Source of the DNA: Oscillospiraceae bacterium
GTDB taxonomy: Bacteria > Bacillota > Clostridia > Oscillospirales > Oscillospiraceae
DNA length: 64,000 bases
Assembly (NCBI GenBank): GCA_910575265.1
Contig: CAJTEA010000001.1
Span: forward strand, 186,001-250,000
Reading direction: 5' to 3'
Below, in pieces: positions 43,006 to 51,432 of the stretch. The position numbers and the translations under genes were made by a program. A model generated the notes under the pieces. It had not been told where the DNA came from. It searched no databases and saw nothing but the letters and a program-made list of their open reading frames with translations. The first letter of the stretch is position 1; each line of letters begins with the position of its first letter.

Positions 43006-43224
43006 ATGGAACATGGGGTAATACGAATTCATTTAGAGGAATTGATTCAAAAATCAGGGATGAGTAAAAATATGTTTCTTCACCGGGCACGTATGGAACG
43101 CACTCAGTTAAATCGATATTGCAACAACGATGTCGCCCGTATTGATTTGGATGTTTTAGCACGGATTTGCGGAGTACTGAATTGCAATGTAGGTGATTTA
43201 TTAGAATTTTTGCCCAGAGAATAA
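43006..43224 (+). CDS. XRE/Cro-family HTH regulator (YozG-like)
   Basis: 72 residues. HTH: LEELIQKSGMSKNMFLHRAR-MERTQLNRYC; then DLDVLARICGVLNCNVGDLL, typical of short Cro/C1-type repressors. TAGGAGAGAA precedes the ATG at 43006 (a TTG at 43003 is less likely). AT-rich. It forms a bicistron with the next HTH gene, 8 bp downstream. Confidence 0.82.
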   Translation: MEHGVIRIHLEELIQKSGMSKNMFLHRARMERTQLNRYCNNDVARIDLDVLARICGVLNCNVGDLLEFLPRE

Positions 43225-43232
43225 GATGCGCT

Positions 43233-43454
43233 ATGGATCGTATAAAAGAATTGCGCAAAATGAAAGGATTGACACAGCTGCAAATGCAGATGCTGACAGG
43301 AATTGACCAGAGCGACTACTCGAAAATCGAAAGTGGAAAACGGAATTTATCCTTTGAACAATGCAAGCGCATAGCGTTGGCATTAGACACCAGCATGGAC
43401 TATTTAGCAGGGCTCACAGATCAGCCAGCACCCTATCCCAGGCACAAACAATAA
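43233..43454 (+). CDS. XRE-family HTH regulator
   Basis: 73 residues. DRIKELRKMKGLTQLQMQML, then TGIDQSDYSKIESGKRNLSF, is a classic HTH_3 domain; the tail DTSMDYLAGLTDQPAPYP resembles the tails of the XRE proteins at 48.6 and 55.8 kb. No strong ribosome binding site is seen, so translation is probably coupled to the gene before it. Confidence 0.85.
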   Translation: MDRIKELRKMKGLTQLQMQMLTGIDQSDYSKIESGKRNLSFEQCKRIALALDTSMDYLAGLTDQPAPYPRHKQ

Positions 43455-43492
43455 ACCCGCCCCTCCGGAAAGTCCCGGAAGGGCGGATTTTT
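43453..43492. terminator. Bidirectional terminator between the HTH genes and mrp
   Basis: A 16-bp stem with two mismatches (43453-43468 with 43475-43490) and T/A tracts on both sides. Confidence 0.85.
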
Positions 43493-43496
43493 GCGC

Positions 43497-44309
43497 TCAG
43501 ACGTCCAGGTGGCCGGCCAGCTCGGTCATATAGTTGGTGGGGAAGTCCTCGATCTGGCCCGCGTCGAAGGCGGCGGCAAGGGTGGGGTCGATGGGCAGCT
43601 TGGCCAGGACGGGGATCTCCAGCTCAGCGGCTACCTTCTCAATGTGGCTCTCGCCGAAAATGGCGTGCTGTTTGCCGCAGTCGGGGCACTGGAAATAGCT
43701 GTAATTCTCCACCAGGCCCAGCACGGGGATGTCCATCATCTTGGCCATGTTCACCGCTTTGGCCACAATCATAGACACCAGGTCCTGGGGGGAGGTGACC
43801 ACAATCACCCCGTCCACGGGGAGGGACTGGAATACGGTGAGGGGAACGTCGCCGGTACCGGGGGGCATGTCCACAAACATATAGTCGATGTCGCCCCAGA
43901 CCACCTCCTGCCAGAACTGGGTCACCACCCCGGCAATCACCGGACCGCGCCAGATAACAGGGTCGGTCTCGTTGGCGGAGAGGAGGTTGAGGGACATGAG
44001 CTTGATACCTCCAGGGGTGACGGCGGGGTCAATGCCCGCGTCGGAGCCGGTGGCCCGCTCATGGACGCCGAAAGCGATGGGGATGGAGGGGCCGGTGATA
44101 TCGGCGTCCAGCACGGCGACCTTCCGGCCCTTCCGGGCCATGGCCGCCGCCAGAGAGGCGGTGACGGTGCTTTTGCCCACGCCGCCCTTGCCGCTGACCA
44201 CGGCGATGACCCGCTTGATACTGGACATGGCGTTGGCCGGGACCCGCAGGTCCCGGGAGGAACAGTCCTCGCCACAGCTGGAACAGTCGTGAGTACAGTT
44301 TTCTGCCAT
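43497..44309 (-). CDS. Mrp/NBP35-family Fe-S cluster carrier ATPase
   Basis: 270 residues. An N-terminal cysteine cluster (CTHDCSSCGEDC, residues 5-16) precedes the deviant Walker A VVSGKGGVGKST, AVLDADITGPSIP and VDMPPGTGD. A CxxC in YFQCPDCGKQ near residue 209 is the cluster-bridging motif of the dimer. It carries and transfers [4Fe-4S] clusters in the cytosol. It follows the cell-shape operon by about 50 bp and could be co-transcribed with it. Confidence 0.93.
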   Translation of the reverse strand: MAENCTHDCSSCGEDCSSRDLRVPANAMSSIKRVIAVVSGKGGVGKSTVTASLAAAMARKGRKVAVLDADITGPSIPIAFGVHERATGSDAGIDPAVTPGGIKLMSLNLLSANETDPVIWRGPVIAGVVTQFWQEVVWGDIDYMFVDMPPGTGDVPLTVFQSLPVDGVIVVTSPQDLVSMIVAKAVNMAKMMDIPVLGLVENYSYFQCPDCGKQHAIFGESHIEKVAAELEIPVLAKLPIDPTLAAAFDAGQIEDFPTNYMTELAGHLDV

Positions 44310-44361
44310 CGTGATACATCTCCTTATGGTTTGTTACTAGACTTCCCCACTGGGGGGCGTT

Positions 44362-46659
44362 TTATCGGATCAGGGTATTTTCCGCGGGAATTTCCTCCCG
44401 GGTTTCCTGAGAGGAGAAATAGTAGCTCAGCACATCCACCGTCAGCTCAGACAGATCGCCGCTCCCCTCGCCGTGCTCCACCACCATGGCCACGGCGATT
44501 TCCGGGTTCTCATAGGGGGCAAAGCAGACAAAGACGGCGTGGGCGTCGGGGCTGGCTCCGCCGGTCTGGGCGGTACCCGTCTTGGCACCCGCCTGGAAAG
44601 GGAGCCTGGCGAAGGCGGCCCGGACAGAACCCTCAGTGGTCAGAGCCAGCATGCCGGCCTTCACCGCCTCCAGGTTCTCCGGCTGGATGTCGATGGTGCC
44701 CAGCACCTCCGGCTCGTAGGTGTAGATCACCTGGGTGAAATCGTTGGATTTCACCTCTTTTAACAGATGGGCGGCGTGGCGGGTGCCCCCGTTGACCAGA
44801 GTGGCGATGTAGTTGGCCAGCTGAAGGGGGGTGAGCTGGGTGCTCTCCTGACCGATGGCCACTGAGAGAGTATTGCCGTCGTACCAGATCTGGCCGTGGG
44901 ATTCGGTGTACTCCGGGCTGGCCATTACGCCGGTGCGCTCCTCCAGCTCGATGCCGGTGGGCTCTCCCAGGCCGAAGCGGGCGGCATAGTCGTCCAGCCG
45001 GTCAATCCCCAGCTGACGGCCCACATCGAAAAAGAAGTAGTTGCAGGACACCTTGATCGCCTCGGTCACGTTGATCAGGCCGTGCTTGCCGCCGAACTGC
45101 CGGTAGATCCAGCACATGGGGCCGTCGGGGGTGTAGTAGGTATACCGGCCCTCGTCCTGAATTCTGGTGCTGGGAGTGATGATCCCCTCCTCCAGTCCGG
45201 CCACAGCGGTGGTCATTTTAAAGGTGGAGCCGGGGGGATAGGCCCCCTGAAGAGCCCGGTTGAGAAAGGGCTTGAGGGGATCCTCAGCCTTCTCCTGAAG
45301 CTCGCTGGCATAGTTGGACAGGTCGAAGGTGGGGTAGGTGACACAGGCCAGCACCTCGGCGGTCTTTACGTCCAGCACCACGCAGGCGGCGCCCTCCGCC
45401 CCCAGATCCTGCCGCTCCGGCATCTTCTCGGCAAACAGGTTCTCAATATAGGCCTGCAAATTGATATCCAGGGTGAGCATCACGGCCCCTCCCGGCTCCG
45501 GCTCAGACTTCCAGTCCTGGGATACGACCCGTCCCTTGGTATTCCGCTCCACCGTCCGTACGCCCGGGGTGCCCCGGAGATAGCGCTCAAAGGCCTGCTC
45601 CGCGCCGCCCCGGCCCACCTTGTCGTTCATATCGTAGTCACCCACGCCGTCTCCGTCCAGATCCAGGTTCATATAGTACTCCAGATCCTCGGCGAAGATG
45701 GAGGTCACCTGCCCCAGCAGATGGGCGGCGTATTTGGTGTGGTACTGCCGGACGGTGGTGGCGTCAATAACCACGCCGGTGAGGCTTTTTTCCTTCACCC
45801 GTGAGATAAAGCCGATGTCCACATCGGAGGCAAAGACATATTCGTTGGCGATAAACACCCCGCTGGAGCGCAGGTACAGCTCGTAGAGCACCCCCGCCGC
45901 CGCCCGGGCGTCGGTTTTGGACATGTCGCCGATGTTCAGGTCGGGAACGGTGAGCCCCTCCGCTTTGGCCCGCTTCCTGTCCACCGCTCCCTCGCCCTGA
46001 AGCCCAAAGCTGCCGCACATTTTGCCCAGCAGCTGCTCGGCGGTGGGGAGGGGCTGGGGGCCTTCCGGCTCTTTCGTGTCCTCCACCCGCTGTTCCCCGC
46101 CCTTGAAAAAGCGTTTGATTTTATCCAGCAGGCCGGGCTCCTCCGCCGGTGGGAGCTCCTCCGCTTCTGGGTCGGGGGCGTCCACTGTGGGGTCCTCGAT
46201 CCACCCCATATACACCGAAAGCCGTCCCAGCCGGGTGAGGGTCTTGACCAGATTCCCCTCCTCGTCCCGGCTGGTAACAAAGTAGGGGTCGCTGGTGGTG
46301 AAGGTAAAGGGAGCCGTTTTGGAGATGGGTAGATTGTCCGTCCACTCCACCCCCTCAATCCGGGCCGCGTCGATCAGCGCCAGGATAATATCGTTGCGTC
46401 CCTCCCCCATCAGGCTGGTGTCCAGGCTGACCTGATAAATCACCTTATTGGACACCAGGACCTGGCCATTCCGGTCCAGGATCGGGCCCCGGGCGGCCTC
46501 TACGGTCTGGGTTTCCGGAATCGTTTTCTGGGTCTGCTCGTAATAGCTGTCGCCGTTGTTGATTTGCAGATCGTACAGCGTCGCCCCCATCGAGGCGACA
46601 ATCATCGCCAGCAGCAGCACCATCGCCCACACCCGACGGTGAAATTGTTTGGAATCCAT
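44362..46659 (-). CDS. mrdA: Penicillin-binding protein 2 (elongasome transpeptidase)
   Basis: 765 residues. One N-terminal helix (WAMVLLLAMIVASMGATLYD), a pedestal domain with RGPILDRNGQVL, then the transpeptidase domain with PGSTFKMTTAV (active Ser), SCN in KVSCNYFFFD and KTGTA in AGAKTGTAQ. An additional acidic segment of about 60 residues (around 175-215) interrupts the pedestal. It lies downstream of mreC-mreD, as in other rod-shape operons, and so is assigned to lateral wall synthesis, acting with RodA. Confidence 0.93.
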   Translation of the reverse strand: MDSKQFHRRVWAMVLLLAMIVASMGATLYDLQINNGDSYYEQTQKTIPETQTVEAARGPILDRNGQVLVSNKVIYQVSLDTSLMGEGRNDIILALIDAARIEGVEWTDNLPISKTAPFTFTTSDPYFVTSRDEEGNLVKTLTRLGRLSVYMGWIEDPTVDAPDPEAEELPPAEEPGLLDKIKRFFKGGEQRVEDTKEPEGPQPLPTAEQLLGKMCGSFGLQGEGAVDRKRAKAEGLTVPDLNIGDMSKTDARAAAGVLYELYLRSSGVFIANEYVFASDVDIGFISRVKEKSLTGVVIDATTVRQYHTKYAAHLLGQVTSIFAEDLEYYMNLDLDGDGVGDYDMNDKVGRGGAEQAFERYLRGTPGVRTVERNTKGRVVSQDWKSEPEPGGAVMLTLDINLQAYIENLFAEKMPERQDLGAEGAACVVLDVKTAEVLACVTYPTFDLSNYASELQEKAEDPLKPFLNRALQGAYPPGSTFKMTTAVAGLEEGIITPSTRIQDEGRYTYYTPDGPMCWIYRQFGGKHGLINVTEAIKVSCNYFFFDVGRQLGIDRLDDYAARFGLGEPTGIELEERTGVMASPEYTESHGQIWYDGNTLSVAIGQESTQLTPLQLANYIATLVNGGTRHAAHLLKEVKSNDFTQVIYTYEPEVLGTIDIQPENLEAVKAGMLALTTEGSVRAAFARLPFQAGAKTGTAQTGGASPDAHAVFVCFAPYENPEIAVAMVVEHGEGSGDLSELTVDVLSYYFSSQETREEIPAENTLIR

Positions 46660-46671
46660 GTTGTCTCCTTT

Positions 46672-47184
46672 TTATGCCAGCCTGGTTCCGCCCACCCGGT
46701 TATAGATGGCGCGGAACAGCAGCCACACCAGGGGGGTCCAGGCCATGGACCAGAGAAATTCGGGAACGGCCACCTGGAGCAGGTCGGACAGGCCGGCGGC
46801 GTTGGTCAGCAAACCCCGGCCCACCCGGAGCAGGTCCAGCCCTCCCAGCACGCCCGCGGAGCAAATGAGGCAGCCGGGGAAGGACTGGCTCAGGGCGTAC
46901 TGGGACACCGCCCCCATGGCCATGCCGGCCACAGCCAGGTAGAGCACCAGCCCGCCGAAGCCGCCGGGGTAGGCCAGCTCCCACAGCAGGCCCACCGCCA
47001 GCCCGAAGCCGGTGCCGGCGTAGGCCCCCTCCAGCACCGCCACCGCCGCCGCCGCCAGGGGCAGCAGCACGGGGGACACCCCCATCAGGGGGTAGCGGGG
47101 CAGGATGTAGGCGTCCAGCACCCAAATGGGCAGCAGCCCCAGGGTGTAGACAAACCATTTGTGGAAAAAATCACGACGGGTCAC
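46672..47184 (-). CDS. mreD: Rod-shape protein MreD
   Basis: 170 residues, five or six predicted helices, Arg-rich N-terminus and an aromatic/Gly-rich core (GFGLAVGLLWELAYPGGFGG). MreD sequences diverge widely, and the identification rests on topology and on its position between mreC and the PBP2 gene. It is a membrane partner of MreC in the elongasome. Confidence 0.85.
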   Translation of the reverse strand: MTRRDFFHKWFVYTLGLLPIWVLDAYILPRYPLMGVSPVLLPLAAAAVAVLEGAYAGTGFGLAVGLLWELAYPGGFGGLVLYLAVAGMAMGAVSQYALSQSFPGCLICSAGVLGGLDLLRVGRGLLTNAAGLSDLLQVAVPEFLWSMAWTPLVWLLFRAIYNRVGGTRLA

Positions 47185-47195
47185 GGGCGCGCCTC

Positions 47196-48038
47196 CTACT
47201 CCGTAATATCAAAATCCTTGATGACAAACACCTCGATCAGGGAATCCAGAGTGACGGAGGGCACAATCACCGCGTAGCGGATCTGGCCGGAGGGGTCGGT
47301 AAAGACCCCCTCCACCTGGCCCACCTTCAGTCCGGAGGGGAACATTTCGCCCCGGCCGGAGGTAAGCACCTCATCTCCGGAAACCAGCTGAGCCCCCTCG
47401 GGGAGGTAGTTCAGTTTCAGCCGGCCCTGATTCATCAGGGAAAAGTCCCCCTCCAGCACCCCGGCGGAGTAGGTGCGGGTGACGATTCCGCCTATCTCGG
47501 TTTCGGTGTTGATGACCGTGGACACGGTGGACCAGTTCACCCCAACCTCCATCACCACGCCCACCAGCACGCCGGTCTCGGTGATGACGCAGTCCCCAGC
47601 CTCAATGCCGTCGTTGGTCCCCTTGCTCAGGGTGAGGATGGACTCCCAGTTGGAGGTGGATCGGGCGGTGACCTTGGCGGTCTCCAGCTCAAAGCCGCGC
47701 CGCCGCTCCTTCAGCCCCAGCAGCTCCCGGAGCTGCTCGTTCTCCCGGCTGGCCTCCTCGCCCTGGCGCACCTTTTCCTCCAGCTCCCGCACCTGAGCCC
47801 GCAGGTCGGTCAGCTCCTCCTCCAGTTCCTTGTAGTGGAACACATATCTGTAGACCCCCTCCAGCCAGTCGGCGGCGGCGGCTACGCCGTTTCGAATGGG
47901 ACTTGCCACCGTGGTCACCGCGTTGGACAGGATGTCCGCCTCCCCGCCCATGGCATAGGAGAGCGCCCCGATGAGGATGGACAGCAGCAGCGCGATCACC
48001 AAAAGCAGTATTCCGTTTTGCCGGAGAAAATCCTTCAC
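47196..48038 (-). CDS. mreC: Rod-shape protein MreC
   Basis: 280 residues. One helix (ILLLVIALLLSILIGALSYA), a coiled coil (about 60-105, LEEELTDLRAQVRELEEKVR), then two beta barrels, with IEAGDCVITETGVLVGVVME and TSGRGEMFPSGLKVGQVEGV. It links the outside wall machinery to MreD and MreB. The start is GTG at 48038, overlapping the maf stop by 4 bp (GTGA), so the frame extension into maf is rejected. MreB is not in the window. Confidence 0.92.
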   Translation of the reverse strand: MKDFLRQNGILLLVIALLLSILIGALSYAMGGEADILSNAVTTVASPIRNGVAAAADWLEGVYRYVFHYKELEEELTDLRAQVRELEEKVRQGEEASRENEQLRELLGLKERRRGFELETAKVTARSTSNWESILTLSKGTNDGIEAGDCVITETGVLVGVVMEVGVNWSTVSTVINTETEIGGIVTRTYSAGVLEGDFSLMNQGRLKLNYLPEGAQLVSGDEVLTSGRGEMFPSGLKVGQVEGVFTDPSGQIRYAVIVPSVTLDSLIEVFVIKDFDITE

Positions 48039-48634
48039 CGTTCCCGCTCCTTCTCCGCCGCCAGGGCCAGGGGGTCCACCCCAAACCGGGCCAGCAGCCT
48101 GGCCAGCCGGCACACCGGCAGGCCCATCACATTGTAGTAATCGCCTGAAATGCCCTCCACCAGCGTACAGCCGTACCCCTGGATGCCATAGGCCCCGGCC
48201 TTGTCCATGGGTTCTCCGGTGGCGATGTAGCGGATGATATCCGCGTCGGTAAGCGCTCGGAAGCGGACGGAGGTGAATTCGCTCTCGGTCACTGTCTCGC
48301 CGCCGAAAAAGACGGTCACGCCGGTATACACCATATGCGGCCGCCCGGACAGCGCGCGCAGCATCCGGTCCGCCTCCGCCTCACTGTGGGGCTTGCCCAG
48401 AATCTTGTTGTTGACGGCCACCACCGTGTCCGCGGCGATGACCAGCGCGTCCGGCCGCAGGACGGATACCTCGGCGCACTTGCGCCGGGACAGCTCCTCC
48501 ACCAGACGGTCGGGTCCCAGGGCGCGGGTGGCGATCTCCTCCCCTTTGGCCGGTATGACCTCAAACTCGGAAATTCCCATCCGCTCCAGCAGCTCCTTCC
48601 GCCGGGGCGACTGGGAAGCAAGGACGATTTTCAT
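48035..48634 (-). CDS. maf: Maf-like nucleotide pyrophosphatase
   Basis: 199 residues. Hydrolyses non-canonical or modified NTPs such as dTTP/UTP derivatives. SQSPRRKELLERMG, ADTVVAVNNKILGKP and the C-terminal GKAGAYGIQGYG-like DKAGAYGIQGYG are the family motifs. The ATG overlaps the stop of the XRE gene (ATGA), and the end overlaps mreC. This order (maf-mreC-mreD-PBP2) is common in Firmicutes. Confidence 0.95.
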   Translation of the reverse strand: MKIVLASQSPRRKELLERMGISEFEVIPAKGEEIATRALGPDRLVEELSRRKCAEVSVLRPDALVIAADTVVAVNNKILGKPHSEAEADRMLRALSGRPHMVYTGVTVFFGGETVTESEFTSVRFRALTDADIIRYIATGEPMDKAGAYGIQGYGCTLVEGISGDYYNVMGLPVCRLARLLARFGVDPLALAAEKERER

Positions 48635-48873
48635 GGCTTCACCTCATACTTCGGCTCCGGGTCGTCGGTAAGTCCCAGCAGATAGTCGGCGGAGACCTTG
48701 TAGTGCTGGCAGATCAGGGCGATGCGCTCGGCGGAGGTAGTTGTTCTGCCATGCTCGATCCCGATAATCTGAGTGTCTCCAATTCCTAACAGCTCAGCTA
48801 AAACTTTCTGCGTTTCGCCGTGCTTTTTCCGCTGCTCCAAAATCCGCTGGCCGAAAAGTTCTTTTGAAAACAT
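48631..48873 (-). CDS. XRE-family repressor, module copy 1
   Basis: 80 residues. HTH_3: FGQRILEQRKKHGETQKVLA followed by ELLGIGDTQIIGIEHGRTTT; tail LICQHYKVSADYLLGLTDDP. Closely related to the XRE protein at 55.8 kb: the first 12 residues are identical and the ALICQHY and DYLLGL segments are shared. The ATG at 48873 has AAGGGG upstream, which lies on the opposite strand of the -35 region of the divergent gene. Its stop overlaps the maf start, so it is the first cistron of the maf-mreC-mreD-PBP2 operon. It is probably an autoregulator that also sets read-through into that operon. Confidence 0.9.
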   Translation of the reverse strand: MFSKELFGQRILEQRKKHGETQKVLAELLGIGDTQIIGIEHGRTTTSAERIALICQHYKVSADYLLGLTDDPEPKYEVKP

Positions 48874-48884
48874 GGAAACACCCC

Positions 48885-48913
48885 TTGACACCCTTAATCT
48901 AATTGAGTATAAT
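48885..48913 (+). promoter_or_regulatory. Promoter of the divergent small gene, module copy 1
   Basis: TTGACA at 48885-48890 and TATAAT at 48908-48913 with a 17-bp spacer: a consensus sigma-A promoter. It overlaps the XRE ribosome binding site on the other strand. TTAATC (48894-48899) and GATTAA (48924-48929) flank the -10 as an inverted repeat, a possible operator. Confidence 0.85.
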
Positions 48914-48954
48914 AAATAAACCTTGATTAAATTGCGGTTTTGGGAGGGCCAAAC

Positions 48955-49212
48955 ATGGAAGACATCTTATATCACCTATTCAACGGCGACTACGATATTA
49001 CCCCGGAGCGGGATAAAAAGCAACAGGAATTATACAATCAGAGGTATGCGGAACTGGAAAAAATTCAGGCGGTATTCGGTTTGGATTTCATGAACCGTCT
49101 GTTTGACCTGGAAGCCGAGTGTGAAGTACAGCAAAATTATAAATACTACCGTTCCGGCTTTATTCTGGGGGCCCAGCTCATGCTGGAGGCGCTGGACGTC
49201 AAGCCCGGCTGA
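48955..49212 (+). CDS. Small acidic protein (DUF6809-like), module copy 1
   Basis: 85 residues: HLFNGDYDITPERDKKQQEL near the N-terminus, a helical middle and a tail SGFILGAQLMLEALDVKP. It is a paralogue of the protein at 56.1 kb (same YDITP, QQEL, NRLFDLE and LMLEAL blocks). Such short proteins occur in Oscillospiraceae as DUF6809; I name it from memory and with caution. No catalytic motif is visible. It is divergent from the XRE gene, with GGGAGGGCC before the ATG at 48955. It ends 14 bp inside the convergent NADAR gene. Confidence 0.8.
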   Translation: MEDILYHLFNGDYDITPERDKKQQELYNQRYAELEKIQAVFGLDFMNRLFDLEAECEVQQNYKYYRSGFILGAQLMLEALDVKPG

Positions 49213-50071
49213 TGCTCCAGTCAATCTTGTCCTCGTTGGCGCACACCCGGCGCAGCTCGTCCCGGACCTCCATCAGCGCGAAGCCCAGCAGATTCCGCCC
49301 CCGCCACGCGGTGGGATTTTCCGCGTTTTCGTTGGTCTTGCCCATGCCGATGCCCCAGATCCGGTCCCGGGGGCTGGCCTCCACCAGAATTTTATCCCCG
49401 GTGCGGAGCAAAAAGTCCTTCAGCTCGGGATTTTGCAGGAATTTTTGAAAATTCCCCGTCAAAACGATGGTGTGTTTACACTTGTCCCACTCGGTCTGGT
49501 CAAAATTCCGGACCTCCCGGCCCAGGGCCTTGATCTTCCCCTGGACGGTGGCGTCCAAAATTTTCTCCAGCGTCTCCTTGTCCCCGAACAGCCGGGCCTT
49601 CTCCGCCATCATGAACTGCTCCATACAGCGGTAGGGCTGGGCCTCCACCCGAAACTCCGCCATCCACCACTGGCTCAGGCAGGTCTCGGTGATGCGGCCG
49701 TCCTTCTCCGGGGTATGGCCCCAGAAGTGGACCCACTTTACCCGCTTCCCGGCGGCGATCTCCGCCGCCAGCTTTTCCCGGTCATAGGCGGGTACGCCGT
49801 TGGGCCGCCAGTGGCGGAGGAAGTATTCCTCCCCGTCATACAGCAGGGAAGGGTCCGGGTCCTCGTCGTCCTCCATCACGGAGACATCGTCCCAGAAGAC
49901 GGGGCGGGGAAACAGACGGTCGTACTCCTCCCGCTCCTTGTCAGACAGGGTTTGCAGCCAGTCCCACAGCTTACAGCCGTAGTCCTCGCCGTAGCCCATC
50001 CGCCAGCCGATGGAGTACTGGGGAATCTCCGGGCAGGCCAGCCACTCGGGGGCCATCCATTGATCCCGCAT
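49199..50071 (-). CDS. NADAR-domain protein (YbiA-like)
   Basis: 290 residues. The C-terminal 190 residues are a NADAR domain: LSQWWMAEFRVEAQPYRCME, QFMMAEKARLFGD, then DRIWGIGMGK and WRGRNLLGFALMEVRDELR. NADAR proteins hydrolyse N-glycosidic bonds of riboflavin intermediates or ADP-ribosyl adducts. The N-terminal 105 residues (Trp-rich, acidic) are additional and not recognised. It is the last gene of the mutL-lux-dut row and lies 3 bp after the DUF2262 gene. Confidence 0.87.
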   Translation of the reverse strand: MRDQWMAPEWLACPEIPQYSIGWRMGYGEDYGCKLWDWLQTLSDKEREEYDRLFPRPVFWDDVSVMEDDEDPDPSLLYDGEEYFLRHWRPNGVPAYDREKLAAEIAAGKRVKWVHFWGHTPEKDGRITETCLSQWWMAEFRVEAQPYRCMEQFMMAEKARLFGDKETLEKILDATVQGKIKALGREVRNFDQTEWDKCKHTIVLTGNFQKFLQNPELKDFLLRTGDKILVEASPRDRIWGIGMGKTNENAENPTAWRGRNLLGFALMEVRDELRRVCANEDKIDWSISRA

Positions 50072-50074
50072 ATG

Positions 50075-50959
50075 TTATCCCTCCATGCTGGCTTCGTCCG
50101 GACCGTTTTCCAGCGAGCCGGTGACGCGGATGGAGTGGCCGGCGAACATCCAGCCGTCGCCGAACCAGAACTCGAAGGAGCCGTCCGGCTCCACCTGGAC
50201 CGCCTCCAGCTCCATGCGCTCCATGAACTGCTCCCGTGTGACCTCCACGGCCCCGCCGTCCTCGTCCATGTCCTGGCTCCAGTCGTTGGCGAGCTCCAGC
50301 AGCTCGTCCGCGGCGTACTCCCGCACCCGCCTGTCCCAGTCCGCCGCCCCGGCCAACAGGGCTTTGGCGGTGTTTTGGGATTGTTTCATCTCCTCCTCAT
50401 CCTTCCGGTCAAAGGAGAGGGAAACCTCCGTCCCCAGCCAGTCCAGCTCCGTCTCAAACCAGTTCACCTGCCGGTTCAGGGCAAAGGTACCCAGCCCCTC
50501 CACCCAGAAGGTGACAGGCTTTTTCTGCTCCTCTAAGATGGCCTTCAAATCGGGGTCGAAGGCCGGCTCGGGCAGGTCCAGCAGAAGGACGCGTCTGCCG
50601 TCCTCCGACACCCGGCCCCGGAATTTGATGATGAAGTCCCGGGGCGCCCGGCGGCGCAGGTGCTCCAGCAGCTGCTCGTCCCCGACCGTGGTCAGGTCGA
50701 ACTCGCCCCGGTGAATCTCTGGGCTGTCCTCCTCCATCCAGGCGGTCAGGCCCGTATGGGCCGTCCACAGCTCCTCCCCCCTGGCCCTGCCCCCAGCGAA
50801 GCCGTTGGCTCCGGTAACCGCCAGAATGGTCAGCTCCTCCGGCTGGAACTGAGCGGCAAACTCCTTGAAGCGGGCGCTCTCCCCGCTCTGTCCTTTCTTC
50901 CTGGACAGTTCTTCCGGCTTTTCGCCCTTTTTCTGAAACAGTCCGAACATATTGAACAC
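50075..50959 (-). CDS. DUF2262-like hypothetical protein
   Basis: 294 residues. Residues 1-40 are Lys/Glu-rich. The second half contains NTAKALLAGAADWDRRVREY and ends with FEFWFGDGWMFAGHSIRVTG, a pattern I associate with DUF2262 (DGxxFxGHxIxV). No catalytic residues can be named. It lies between dut and the NADAR gene, spacing 3 bp on each side, so it belongs to the operon. Confidence 0.7.
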   Translation of the reverse strand: MFNMFGLFQKKGEKPEELSRKKGQSGESARFKEFAAQFQPEELTILAVTGANGFAGGRARGEELWTAHTGLTAWMEEDSPEIHRGEFDLTTVGDEQLLEHLRRRAPRDFIIKFRGRVSEDGRRVLLLDLPEPAFDPDLKAILEEQKKPVTFWVEGLGTFALNRQVNWFETELDWLGTEVSLSFDRKDEEEMKQSQNTAKALLAGAADWDRRVREYAADELLELANDWSQDMDEDGGAVEVTREQFMERMELEAVQVEPDGSFEFWFGDGWMFAGHSIRVTGSLENGPDEASMEG

Positions 50960-50962
50960 TCC

Positions 50963-51412
50963 TTATTTTCCCGTGGACCCAAAGCCCCCGGCCCCCCGGG
51001 CGGTGCCGTCCAGCTCGTCCACCATCTGGATGTTGGCCTGAATCACCGGGGCGATCATCAGCTGGGCGACGCGGTCCCCCGGCTGGACGGTGAAATCCGA
51101 TTCCCCAGAGTTTTGAAGCCCCACCAATATTTCACCTCTGTAATCGCTGTCAATCACCCCCACGCAGTTGGCGGGGGCCACGCCGTGTTTGATTCCAAGC
51201 CCGCTGCGGGCGTAGACCAGCGCCACATAATCCGCCGAAGGCAGCGCGATGGCGAGGCCGGTGGGGATGGTACTCCGTCCTCCGGCGGGGATGGTCACCG
51301 CCCCATCCAGGCAGGCGTGGAGGTCCATCGCCGCCGAGCCGGGGGTGGCGTAGAAGGGCAGAGGAATTTCCTTACCGATTTTAGGGGAAACCGCCTTGAT
51401 TTTCAAGTCCAT
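50963..51412 (-). CDS. dut: dUTP pyrophosphatase
   Basis: 149 residues. All five trimeric dUTPase motifs are present: GSAAMDLHA, YARSGLGIKHGV, GVIDSDYRGEI, GDRVAQLMI and the C-terminal ARGAGGFGSTGK that closes on the substrate. It removes dUTP and yields dUMP, which fits with dCMP deaminase in the window. Confidence 0.97.
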   Translation of the reverse strand: MDLKIKAVSPKIGKEIPLPFYATPGSAAMDLHACLDGAVTIPAGGRSTIPTGLAIALPSADYVALVYARSGLGIKHGVAPANCVGVIDSDYRGEILVGLQNSGESDFTVQPGDRVAQLMIAPVIQANIQMVDELDGTARGAGGFGSTGK

Positions 51413-51432
51413 TTTGTAAACTCCTCATAAAA

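Noticed and set aside
48039-48113. Longer N-terminus of MreC
   Set aside because: It would overlap maf by 79 bp with a Pro/Gly-rich peptide; the GTG at 48038 has AAGGAGCGGG and a GTGA overlap.
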